A DNA stretch of 41,376 bases, from NCBI GenBank assembly GCA_031280965.1, contig JAITFZ010000023.1:1-41376 (forward strand), given 5' to 3'. Positions 1-6,501 of this stretch are shown here, piece after piece; within the stretch, counting starts at the first letter, position 1; the number at the start of each line of letters is the position of its first letter. The translations under genes and the position numbers were made by a program. The notes under the pieces are model-generated. The model was not told the origin of the DNA, made no database searches, and saw only the letters and a list, made by a program, of their open reading frames with translations. The DNA comes from Oscillospiraceae bacterium (GTDB lineage Bacteria; Bacillota; Clostridia; Oscillospirales; Ruminococcaceae).

Positions 1-43
1 AGTGTCAATTTGGGGAACGAAAGGCATGTTTTGGGGAACGAAA
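1..43. repeat. 43-bp direct repeat, left copy
   Basis: This copy is identical over 43 bases to 2799-2841 and in the same orientation. Inside it the 13-base unit TTGGGGAACGAAA occurs twice, at 10-22 and 31-43, a period of 21. The complement carries TTGACA pointing out of the repeat towards lower coordinates. Paired short internal repeats and an outward -35 box resemble the end of an insertion sequence such as the IS21 family, but no transposase is present. The copy starts at the window edge, so it may be longer. Confidence 0.85.
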
Positions 44-50
44 GACATAA

Positions 51-791
51 TTAACTATTTAATGCCTTAATTACTTCCGATGATTCCGCGCCTATAAACT
101 CCGCAAGTTTTTTTCCGAAAGCTTCGGCGGCTTCCGGGGTAAAATAAAACTCACTGAACAATTCAAGCCGTTCCTCAACCATTTCGGGGGTTATGCCGAC
201 AACTTCGTAATCTTTAATAGAGTTCCAATAAATCCATTGAGGGCTGAAAATCATACCGTCAACATAAATAGAAAAATCAGATACGAAATACTCCATTATC
301 ATTGATTCGTTAAGAGATAAGATTATATCTATTTCTTCAAGCGTATAATGGTCAATATTTTCTGTTAAAGCCAACTCAGCAAACTGCTCCATTATTCCTC
401 TTAATTCATCAACAGGCACATCAAATGTCTTAACGAATGAGTACATATTTGGGTATCCCATAAGGTTTGTTTGAGGTTCATTTGTAAGGGTGCTTGCTTG
501 AAGGTGGTTAAACCAATCATAAAACTTACTCAATTCAACGAACGGTTCAACAAAACTTAAATCGATGAAATCTAACTTTGCGTCATCAAGGTCGTTAAAT
601 GTTGGTGAAAGAAAACGCATTAAATGTAGATTGCCTCCGCCGTTTTGAGTCAAAGTAAAAGGTTCTGGCATTTCATTGGGGTCATATATAACAGGTTCTC
701 TTTCCTGCTCTTGCGGTGAAGTCGTGCCTGAACATGCGCTAATCGCAATCAATATAATTATTGATAAGAACGTTATAATTATTTTTTTCAT
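51..791 (-). CDS. putative lipoprotein, paralogue of the next gene
   Basis: The 246-residue product has a lipoprotein signal peptide: two Lys, a hydrophobic core and the lipobox ISAC with Cys at residue 20. It should therefore be anchored to the outer face of the membrane. I do not recognise the mature domain. It is acidic and probably helical. The last 50 or so residues contain VGITPEMVEERLELF and FYFTPEAAEAFGKKL, shared almost unchanged with the product of 859-1749. The start is supported by GGAGG seven bases before the ATG. The gene sits in a three-gene set bounded by 43-bp direct repeats, upstream of which lies the M23 peptidase on the same strand. A cell-envelope role is inferred from location only. 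Confidence 0.8.
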   Translation of the reverse strand: MKKIIITFLSIIILIAISACSGTTSPQEQEREPVIYDPNEMPEPFTLTQNGGGNLHLMRFLSPTFNDLDDAKLDFIDLSFVEPFVELSKFYDWFNHLQASTLTNEPQTNLMGYPNMYSFVKTFDVPVDELRGIMEQFAELALTENIDHYTLEEIDIILSLNESMIMEYFVSDFSIYVDGMIFSPQWIYWNSIKDYEVVGITPEMVEERLELFSEFYFTPEAAEAFGKKLAEFIGAESSEVIKALNS

Positions 792-821
792 ATCAATTCC
801 TCCTTTTATTTAATGATTTTT

Positions 822-854
822 ATTCCGGCGAGAGTAAAAAACTCGCGCCGGAAT
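822..854 (-). terminator. hairpin between the two lipoprotein genes
   Basis: ATTCCGGCG (822-830) pairs with CGCCGGAAT (846-854); an inner GAGT/ACTC pairing leaves a five-base A loop. There is no long T run after the stem on either strand, so it may be a weak terminator or a processing or stability hairpin between the two genes. Confidence 0.45.
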
Positions 855-858
855 AAAT

Positions 859-1749
859 CTATGATACTGCGTTAAACACTACATCTCTCCCCGTGAAATC
901 TGATAACTTGCTTCCAAATGCTCGGGCTTCTTCCGGGGTAAAATAAAACTCATTGAACAATTCAAGCCGTTCCTCTATCATTTCGGGGGTTATGCCGACG
1001 GTCAAATAATCTTCAACCGAGTGTTCTATCAACCACGCCAAACTGTATACTCTATTATTATCACCAATAACAGAATAATCGTTAATCGCGCTTTTTATTA
1101 TTTTTTCAATATCACTGGAAAATAATAAGTTAATTTCTTCGTCAGCAAAAATGTAGAATGACGTTGAACAGTCTATACCATGAGTTTCTTCACATCTGAC
1201 AAGCGCGGCTTTTTCTCTGTTATTCTGCCGTATTAATTCTTCTTCGCTGACGGAAAAATAAGAAAGAGCATCGAGAAACCAAGGAACGTGATACCAGTCT
1301 TCGCGTGGAATCGAGTCATAAAACTCTTGCAATCTATCTTCGGATTCAAGTTGTAGTCTTCGGAGTATTCTTAAACTCTCACTTGTTACACTGCGGTCAG
1401 TTTGACCCCATTGAAACCGCTCTGACATTAACTCCTCAAAAGTCATTCCGAATTGTTGCTCATAGTTTTTTATCCATTCGCGTTCTTGTAATATGTACAT
1501 ACATTGCACTGAAGCATTAATCCATAAGTAATCAAAGACTTCATTGAAATCAATATATCCGCCTAACGCGCTATCGCCGGATTGTTCATCAATTGGCGAA
1601 TCATTTTCAAAAGACGATGTCTCTGTTGCTTCTTTTTTTGTTGTTATTTCCGATACGTTGTCTAACGGTTGATTTACTATTTGTCCACCGCAAGCTGTTA
1701 ATGCTAAGAAAAGCACACATAGCATAGGAAGTATGATTAATTTTTTCAT
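859..1749 (-). CDS. putative lipoprotein with duplicated C-terminal segment
   Basis: The product has 296 residues and a lipoprotein signal peptide with lipobox LTAC and Cys at residue 20, followed by a Ser/Thr/Glu-rich linker to about residue 60. The mature domain is not recognised. The C-terminal segment VGITPEMIEERLELF... matches the neighbour at 51-791, and the DNA agrees there at 67 of 70 positions (930-999 against 131-200), while the rest of the two proteins shows little likeness. This points to a recent duplication or conversion of the 3' end only. The start is supported by GAGG nine bases before the ATG. It is probably co-transcribed with the M23 peptidase gene 40 bases upstream. Confidence 0.8.
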   Translation of the reverse strand: MKKLIILPMLCVLFLALTACGGQIVNQPLDNVSEITTKKEATETSSFENDSPIDEQSGDSALGGYIDFNEVFDYLWINASVQCMYILQEREWIKNYEQQFGMTFEELMSERFQWGQTDRSVTSESLRILRRLQLESEDRLQEFYDSIPREDWYHVPWFLDALSYFSVSEEELIRQNNREKAALVRCEETHGIDCSTSFYIFADEEINLLFSSDIEKIIKSAINDYSVIGDNNRVYSLAWLIEHSVEDYLTVGITPEMIEERLELFNEFYFTPEEARAFGSKLSDFTGRDVVFNAVS

Positions 1750-1789
1750 AAAACGACCTCATTTCTTAAAGATTAATAGATTTTTTGAT

Positions 1790-2647
1790 TTAAGCAGGAA
1801 CAAAATCAATTGTTCCGTTTGAATTTAATACCCGTCTCGTAGTTTTCCAATTATCTCCCGTAAATGGTATCGGTGGGAAAAAGCGCAACGGATTTGTAAT
1901 GTTTGTGTAAGCGACAGCATCGTTTGTACCGTTTGTTATGGCAACAAAGTGTAAATGGGGAGGAAATGTAGTGCTACCGCCAGTACCGCCTACTCTGCCG
2001 ACTATACTTTGTGTATTCACGATATCGTCTTTATTGAAACTTGAAGCACTTTGCATATGTGCATACCCTACACGAAGTTTTGTTCCCTCGTGAGTAAAAT
2101 CTAATTCAATTACAACGTAATGCCCAAGGCTACTGTTATTGGGTCTTTTTTCTGTTACTATTCCCGTGCCTACGCTATAAAGGTTTACACCGGCAACATT
2201 TCCAATATCAACACCGGTGTGTTGAGGATAGCTTGGCATATGGTCACCACGGTAGCCGTAACCTCCACCATTAGAGGCAACATGGATAGGTGCTGTACTA
2301 CCTCTAAACATATAATTCAAACTACCTCCGTTAACTTTTCCGCATTTAAGAATAGTACAAATATTATTTGTATATGAATGAACATTTGTTGGCGCAGTTT
2401 GATAAAATGTATGTCCGCAACCCAAGGTTATACAAGACCCAATCCCTCCTCCGGGGTCTACGCAATTTGCGGTTGCTGAACCAACACCCATTATTGTATG
2501 ATTTACACAATGGGTACACCCTGTTTTCTTGTGCATTAAACACCACGATGATGGATTTGCACTACTCGGCATGGTGAGCAGTGATAGCACGAACACTATC
2601 GACAGCACCAAACTGATGATTTTCTTAAACTTTGCTTTTTTTAACAT
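1790..2647 (-). CDS. secreted M23 (LytM-type) metallopeptidase with Cys-rich N-terminus
   Basis: The 285-residue product starts with a signal peptide (hydrophobic to about residue 28, likely cut after SSA). Residues 36-102 hold eight Cys, including TGCTHC and GSCITLGC, before the peptidase domain. The M23 zinc motifs are intact: HTGVD (His143, Asp147) and PHLHF (His231, His233), with a further His in GYAHM (197). M23 enzymes cut peptide bridges in peptidoglycan or glycine-rich peptides. This domain arrangement suggests a secreted cell-wall hydrolase, with the Cys segment perhaps binding metal or forming disulfides (inference). The start has GGGGAGG seven bases before the ATG. The -35 box of its promoter lies inside the right 43-bp repeat. 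Confidence 0.9.
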   Translation of the reverse strand: MLKKAKFKKIISLVLSIVFVLSLLTMPSSANPSSWCLMHKKTGCTHCVNHTIMGVGSATANCVDPGGGIGSCITLGCGHTFYQTAPTNVHSYTNNICTILKCGKVNGGSLNYMFRGSTAPIHVASNGGGYGYRGDHMPSYPQHTGVDIGNVAGVNLYSVGTGIVTEKRPNNSSLGHYVVIELDFTHEGTKLRVGYAHMQSASSFNKDDIVNTQSIVGRVGGTGGSTTFPPHLHFVAITNGTNDAVAYTNITNPLRFFPPIPFTGDNWKTTRRVLNSNGTIDFVPA

Positions 2648-2673
2648 GTTTTTTCCTCCCCAAATTAATTTTC

Positions 2674-2736
2674 GGTGATTTTTGTTGCTTTGCGTGGCTG
2701 TGTGTGCGAATGTTTCAATAAACCATCAGAATCACC
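2674..2736 (-). promoter_or_regulatory. structured 5' leader of the M23 peptidase gene
   Basis: On the minus strand GGTGATT (2736-2730) pairs perfectly with AATCACC (2680-2674), enclosing 49 bases, just before the ribosome site. The leader from the predicted start near 2769 to the ATG is about 120 bases, long enough for a regulatory element. The enclosed part does not match a riboswitch class I can recognise, so only the closing stem is claimed. Confidence 0.35.
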
Positions 2737-2775
2737 CCTTGTTTTTATGGAAAAGTTTCTCCTATATTTTCTTAA

Positions 2776-2806
2776 ATTATAGCAGAATTTTTCGATAAAG
2801 TGTCAA
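2776..2806 (-). promoter_or_regulatory. predicted sigma-A promoter of the M23 peptidase gene
   Basis: Minus strand TTGACA (2806-2801), a 19-base spacer and TATAAT (2781-2776). Both hexamers are consensus, but the spacer is longer than the usual 17. The -35 box belongs to the right 43-bp repeat, so that repeat contributes to expression of the gene. Confidence 0.55.
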
Positions 2807-2841
2807 TTTGGGGAACGAAAGGCATGTTTTGGGGAACGAAA
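2799..2841. repeat. 43-bp direct repeat, right copy
   Basis: It is identical to 1-43, with the same two internal TTGGGGAACGAAA units. Together the copies bracket the lipoprotein-lipoprotein-M23 module (2.8 kb) next to the end of the pilus cluster. Its outward TTGACA supplies the -35 box of the M23 promoter. Confidence 0.9.
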
Positions 2842-2859
2842 TATAAAAACATGGTGTCA

Positions 2860-2888
2860 AAAGCCGGAAACTCAACATTTCCGGCTTT
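2860..2888 (-). terminator. terminator-like hairpin after pilB
   Basis: AAAGCCGGAAA (2860-2870) and TTTCCGGCTTT (2878-2888) form an 11-bp perfect stem with a seven-base loop, just past the pilB stop codon. The T run after the stem on the minus strand is short (CTTTTG). It also separates the pilus cluster from the repeat-bounded module. Confidence 0.7.
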
Positions 2889-2893
2889 GATTT

Positions 2894-4591
2894 TTATACT
2901 GAATATGTCGCTTTAACTAACTCGTCCATCGTTGTTTTTCCCGCTCGAACCATCTCCGCTACGTTGTGCCGCAACAGCCGCGTTCCCTCCTCGATGGCTT
3001 TGCGTTCGATTTGCTCGGCTGTGCCGTTGTTGGAGATAATTTCGCGCAGTGCCGAAGTCGGAACAATTACTTCATGAATCGCTGTTCTCCCCGCGAAGCC
3101 GGTGTTTCCGCAGTCGCGGCAACCGCCAATCTTTTGCTGATATATAGATATGGGTGCTTTAACGCCGACAAGCCGTAAATCTGCGGGGTCGTTCAGCACA
3201 ATCTGCTCTTTGCATTGCTCGCAGAGCTTTTTGACAAGACGCTGTGCTATAACGCCGACTAATGAACTTGCCACCATGTACGGCGCGACACCCATATCAA
3301 CAAGGCGCAGAATTGTGCTTGACGCATCGTTGGTGTGCAGGGTTGATAGTACAAGGTGTCCCGTGATTGCGGCGCGGATTGCTATATCTGCCGTCTCGTT
3401 GTCACGCATTTCACCTACCATTACGATGTCCGGGTCCTGACGCAGAATTGAACGGAGCGCGGCAGAGAAGGTCATGCCTGCTTTTGCATTGATTTGCACC
3501 TGGTTTACGCCGTCGATTTTCTTTTCCACCGGGTCTTCAACCGTAACTATGTTTACGTTGGGTCGCGAAAGTTCGCCGAGCGTCGCGTAAAGCGTGGTAG
3601 ATTTACCCGAACCGGTCGGACCTGTTACAAGCATAACGCCGTGAGGACAGCGTATAATCATTTTAAACATCTCGTAATTATGCTCGGTCATGCCCAGTTC
3701 CGTAACTCGCATGGTCTTTGATTCGCCGGAAGCAAGAAGACGTATAACCACCTTTTCGCCGAATACGGTCGGGATGCTCGAAACACGCACGTCAAGGTTT
3801 ATGCCGTCTATAATCATGCCGAAGCGTCCGTCAAGCGGTATGCGCCTTTCGGCAATGTTCATGCCGCCGAGAATTTTAAGGCGGGTAACAAGCGAATTAT
3901 GCACCGCGGGCTTTACCGCCATCTGCTCTATGAGGTCGCCGTCAATACGGATTCTCACGCGGGTTCTGTCCCTGAACGGCTCTATGTGTATATCCGAAGC
4001 CTTGCGCCTGAACGCAGTTTCAACAAGCGAGTTACAAAGCTTTACTATCGGTGCGTTATCTACGCGGTCCTGCGATTCCATCGCCGCCTGCGCTTCTTCC
4101 TCGGTGCTGTATTCCTTGTCCAGGTCGTCAATAACGCTTGTAGTCGCGGACTGCGAATACATGCGGTTGATTGTGTCCATGATTGAGGACTTAGTCGCAA
4201 GCATAGGGTGAATTTCCATGCCTGTAGTGACTTTAAGCTCATCAAATATAAAAAAGTTAATCGGGTCGTTGGTCGCGACATAAAGCCTGCCCGCGCCTAC
4301 TCTGTAGGCAACGCAGACGTGCTTTTTCGCGATTGATTCCGGAATTTTCTTAACGGCGTCAATATCAATTTTCGTCGTGGTAAGGTCTACGAACGGTACT
4401 TTCAGGCGCGTAGAAAGCGCGTGAACAAGTTGGGTTTCTGAAACATAGCCAAGCTTCAGCACCATATCGCCGAGCTTTAAGCCGTCCGGGTTCTCCTTGG
4501 GGTCTTTCTGCTTTTTTAGTGCGGCGTCAAGCTGTTGTTCAGTAATAAACCCGCTTTCAACTAATAGTTGCCCAATCGGAATGTTTTTCAT
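2894..4591 (-). CDS. pilB: type IV pilus assembly ATPase PilB (GspE family)
   Basis: This is the hexameric cytoplasmic motor that powers pilus extension. The 565-residue product begins with a GspE/MshE N-terminal domain (to about 145, with LLVESGFITEQQLDAAL), then the secretion ATPase core with Walker A GPTGSGKSTT, the Asp-box stretch around VTVEDPVE and the Walker B region DIVMVGEMRD. Near the C-terminus CEQC and CRDC make the tetracysteine zinc site typical of PilB/GspE and absent from PilT. Full length for the family. It is the last gene of the cluster and is split from the pseudopilin genes by pilD on the other strand. A weak TTGCCA-18-TATATA promoter may lie near 4687. Confidence 0.95.
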   Translation of the reverse strand: MKNIPIGQLLVESGFITEQQLDAALKKQKDPKENPDGLKLGDMVLKLGYVSETQLVHALSTRLKVPFVDLTTTKIDIDAVKKIPESIAKKHVCVAYRVGAGRLYVATNDPINFFIFDELKVTTGMEIHPMLATKSSIMDTINRMYSQSATTSVIDDLDKEYSTEEEAQAAMESQDRVDNAPIVKLCNSLVETAFRRKASDIHIEPFRDRTRVRIRIDGDLIEQMAVKPAVHNSLVTRLKILGGMNIAERRIPLDGRFGMIIDGINLDVRVSSIPTVFGEKVVIRLLASGESKTMRVTELGMTEHNYEMFKMIIRCPHGVMLVTGPTGSGKSTTLYATLGELSRPNVNIVTVEDPVEKKIDGVNQVQINAKAGMTFSAALRSILRQDPDIVMVGEMRDNETADIAIRAAITGHLVLSTLHTNDASSTILRLVDMGVAPYMVASSLVGVIAQRLVKKLCEQCKEQIVLNDPADLRLVGVKAPISIYQQKIGGCRDCGNTGFAGRTAIHEVIVPTSALREIISNNGTAEQIERKAIEEGTRLLRHNVAEMVRAGKTTMDELVKATYSV

Positions 4592-4609
4592 ATAATCGTA
4601 ACCTGCCTT

Positions 4610-4638
4610 TTGTCAATTGGCAATTTTACAATTGACAA
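4610..4638. repeat. perfect inverted repeat in the pilB-pilD intergenic region
   Basis: TTGTCAATTG (4610-4619) and CAATTGACAA (4629-4638) are a 10-bp perfect inverted repeat with a nine-base gap. It lies between the divergent pilB and pilD starts and overlaps the -35 box of the predicted pilD promoter, so it could be an operator. A simple hairpin or repeat remnant is equally possible. Confidence 0.5.
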
Positions 4639-4660
4639 TTAACAGTTTTTAATTTATTAT
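4632..4660 (+). promoter_or_regulatory. predicted sigma-A promoter of pilD
   Basis: TTGACA (4632-4637), a 17-base spacer and TATTAT (4655-4660), about 50 bases before the pilD ATG. The -35 box is within the 10-bp inverted repeat. Confidence 0.55.
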
Positions 4661-4713
4661 ATATATATGCCGCGCGGACGATGGCAATCGCCCGGGCATT
4701 AACGGGAGGTTTT

Positions 4714-5487
4714 ATGGAATTTATTATTTACGTATTAATCTGTTTTATGATTTTTATGCTGGGGGGGTGCTTCGGGAGCTTCTTTAACGTCGTTCTTTAT
4801 CGTCTGCCCAAGAAAGAAGAGTTTATAAAAACCCGCTCTCACTGCCCCGAATGCGGGCACGTCCTGAAATGGTACGAGCTTATTCCTGTGTTCAGCTACA
4901 TAATTCAGCGCGGTCGTTGCCGAAAGTGTATGACACATATAAAGGCGCAATATTTAATTATGGAGCTTTTGTGCGGCGGCGGAAACCTTTGGGCTTTTCT
5001 CGCGCTCGGCGGCTTGCAAAGCCGCCCTTACGAAGCTATAATTGCGTTTATCCTGTTTCCTGTCCTGGTTTCTCTCAGTGCGGAGGATATTAAGAAAACC
5101 GAGATACCTTACTGGTGTACGGGAACAATCGCCGTACTCGGCATAATCGCCACGGTGCTGTCAATCTTTCTGCCGTCTGACGCTTTATGGTACGAGCATT
5201 TAATCGGCATGTTCATTATATCGGTGCCTTTCACGGTTTTCACCCTGCTCGGCGCGATGGGCGGCGGCGATGTTCAGCTTGTCGCGGCGGCGGGTTTGCT
5301 GCTCGGTTTTGCAATTGTGCCGTCGGTGCTGATTGCGCTTGTTGTGGGTTCGGTTTTCGGTATAACCGTAAAACTCACAAAGAAACGCGCCACGATTTGT
5401 TTCGGCCCGTTTCTTGCGCTTGGAATCGCCGCAGGTTATCTTTACGGCTATAAATTAATTCAGGTTTATTCCGGTTTTCTCGGCTGA
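4714..5487 (+). CDS. pilD: prepilin peptidase PilD (A24 family)
   Basis: This integral membrane aspartic protease cuts prepilins after the Gly of their leader and methylates the new N-terminus. The 257-residue product has the N-terminal methylase-type domain with two CxxC pairs (CPECGH and CRKC) that bind zinc, several membrane helices, and the two catalytic Asp regions: EDIKKTEIPYW (Asp-x-Lys...Ile-Pro) and GGGD. I place the start at 4714, where GGGAGG stands six bases upstream, rather than at an ATG 33 bases earlier that has no ribosome site. The gene lies antisense inside the pilus cluster, and its stop codon directly abuts the stop of the pseudopilin gene. Confidence 0.95.
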   Translation: MEFIIYVLICFMIFMLGGCFGSFFNVVLYRLPKKEEFIKTRSHCPECGHVLKWYELIPVFSYIIQRGRCRKCMTHIKAQYLIMELLCGGGNLWAFLALGGLQSRPYEAIIAFILFPVLVSLSAEDIKKTEIPYWCTGTIAVLGIIATVLSIFLPSDALWYEHLIGMFIISVPFTVFTLLGAMGGGDVQLVAAAGLLLGFAIVPSVLIALVVGSVFGITVKLTKKRATICFGPFLALGIAAGYLYGYKLIQVYSGFLG

Positions 5488-6375
5488 TTACGGAGTAGGC
5501 TCTACATATTTAGTGTAGAATATCAAAATGCCGTTGTCTTGGTCTATGCTCATACCTATTCCCGAAATGTCCCCGTCCAGACCGTAGTTCAAGCCGACCT
5601 CGCGAAGCAGAGGGTTCATGAAATTAAACGTTGTAACTCTTCTTTGTGTTACCCGGTTGCCGTCACGGAAGGCGTTCATAGATATTCTAAGCCCGCCGGA
5701 CTTTAAAACCTCTAATGTAAATTCGATGCCGCACTCGCATGTTCTTGCACATGTGTTGTTCGGAAACGCCGGACACACAAGAGTATCACATTCCGAAAGA
5801 CCCGCACATGCGCCGCCGCATGGCGGAGACGGGTTTCCGCATCTCCTGTACGGCAATCCGCAATCTAAAACCTTATCGCAGTCGCCGCACACATTACCGC
5901 CGCACCTCAAATTATAATACTTAGGCGGAAAAACAATTGCCGGAGCGTTTCCGCTCAACATTGTTGCCATATGCGTGAGCAGTTCGATAAGAGTATCTGT
6001 TTCGCTTATGTCGCCGAAGTCAAAAAGAACGCCCTGCCCGTTAAGGTATAACAAATGAGCTTTCATGTCGCCTTCGCTGAAATTTGCTAAAAAATCGTCT
6101 GCCTCTGTAATGAAGAGCGGTTTATGAAATGTAGCCCAGTCCATTATTTCAATCCGTGAGGTTGTATCGGTATTTACTTTTATATAACTGCCAATCGTTT
6201 CGAGAACGCCGTCCACACGCGCATTACGGCGCGTACTTTGTATAATCGCGTTCACAGGGTTAAACAGCATCGCCATAGCCGCAATAAGTATTGCGAAAAT
6301 ACCGATACATATCATCAGTTCTACCATGGTGAAGCCTTTTTTGCTTTTAAGCCTTTGCAGATACTTTATAATCAT
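5488..6375 (-). CDS. type IV pseudopilin with Cys-rich insert
   Basis: The 295-residue product has a class III prepilin leader KSKKG followed by FTMVELMICIGIFAILI, the PilD cleavage site with Glu at mature position 5 and the hydrophobic assembly helix. Residues 158-215 hold twelve Cys in short CxxC-like groups (CGGNVCGDC, CARTCEC). It is larger than a typical major pilin (about 150), so I call it a minor or tip pilin. The ATG at 6375 is chosen; an upstream TTG in the same frame would add nine residues, VKKGLYEN, that are encoded by a dispersed leader cassette. That ATG overlaps the TGA of a mini-ORF as ATGA, which suggests coupled translation. Confidence 0.85.
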   Translation of the reverse strand: MIIKYLQRLKSKKGFTMVELMICIGIFAILIAAMAMLFNPVNAIIQSTRRNARVDGVLETIGSYIKVNTDTTSRIEIMDWATFHKPLFITEADDFLANFSEGDMKAHLLYLNGQGVLFDFGDISETDTLIELLTHMATMLSGNAPAIVFPPKYYNLRCGGNVCGDCDKVLDCGLPYRRCGNPSPPCGGACAGLSECDTLVCPAFPNNTCARTCECGIEFTLEVLKSGGLRISMNAFRDGNRVTQRRVTTFNFMNPLLREVGLNYGLDGDISGIGMSIDQDNGILIFYTKYVEPTP

Positions 6376-6445
6376 ATTTTCATAAAGTCCTTTCTTCACC
6401 AACGGAGGATGGCTTCGTTTTAAAACGAAGCGAAAACGACATTTC
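6372..6445 (-). repeat. dispersed leader cassette, copy A (before the pseudopilin)
   Basis: Read on the minus strand: AAATGTCGTTTTCGC, a 20-base perfect palindrome (6431-6412, GCTTCGTTTT and AAAACGAAGC), eight variable bases, then TTGGTGAAGAAAGGAC and TTTATGAAAATATGA. Copy B (36141-36213) has the same order and the same eight-base variable gap; copy C (39176-39203) is the last 28 bases only. The 28 bases from TTGGTG to AAAATA are identical in A and C, with two changes in B. The element ends at the ATGA start of the downstream gene. Confidence 0.85.
6380..6442 (-). CDS. 20-residue leader ORF inside the cassette
   Basis: An ATG at 6442, two bases after GGAGG, opens a 20-codon frame that begins MSFSLRFK and ends VGEERTL. 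Its TGA (6382-6380) overlaps the ATG of a mini-ORF ATG-AAA-ATA-TGA (6383-6372), whose own TGA overlaps the pseudopilin ATG. The same first eight codons open copy B, and the last six codons (GEERTL) are the C-terminus of PhoP at copy C. Conservation at unlinked genes argues for a function or for copying of a mobile leader; translation is not proven, and the ribosome site is closer than ideal. Confidence 0.4.
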   Translation of the reverse strand: MSFSLRFKTKPSSVGEERTL

Positions 6446-6501
6446 CTCCATTTAAGTTGTATTTTGCTTCAGAATTAAACTCCCCTGCGCGGTTGCAAGA
6501 G

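Noticed and set aside
2674-2736. c-di-GMP-I riboswitch in the M23 leader
   Set aside because: Only ACGCAAAGC and a closing stem fit; the second stem and tetraloop-receptor parts of the class are missing.
3690-4211. Long plus-strand frame opposite pilB
   Set aside because: Shadow of pilB with Arg/Ser-rich composition and no ribosome site.
4681-4713. Earlier ATG for pilD
   Set aside because: No ribosome site; the ATG at 4714 has GGGAGG at proper spacing and starts the first membrane helix.
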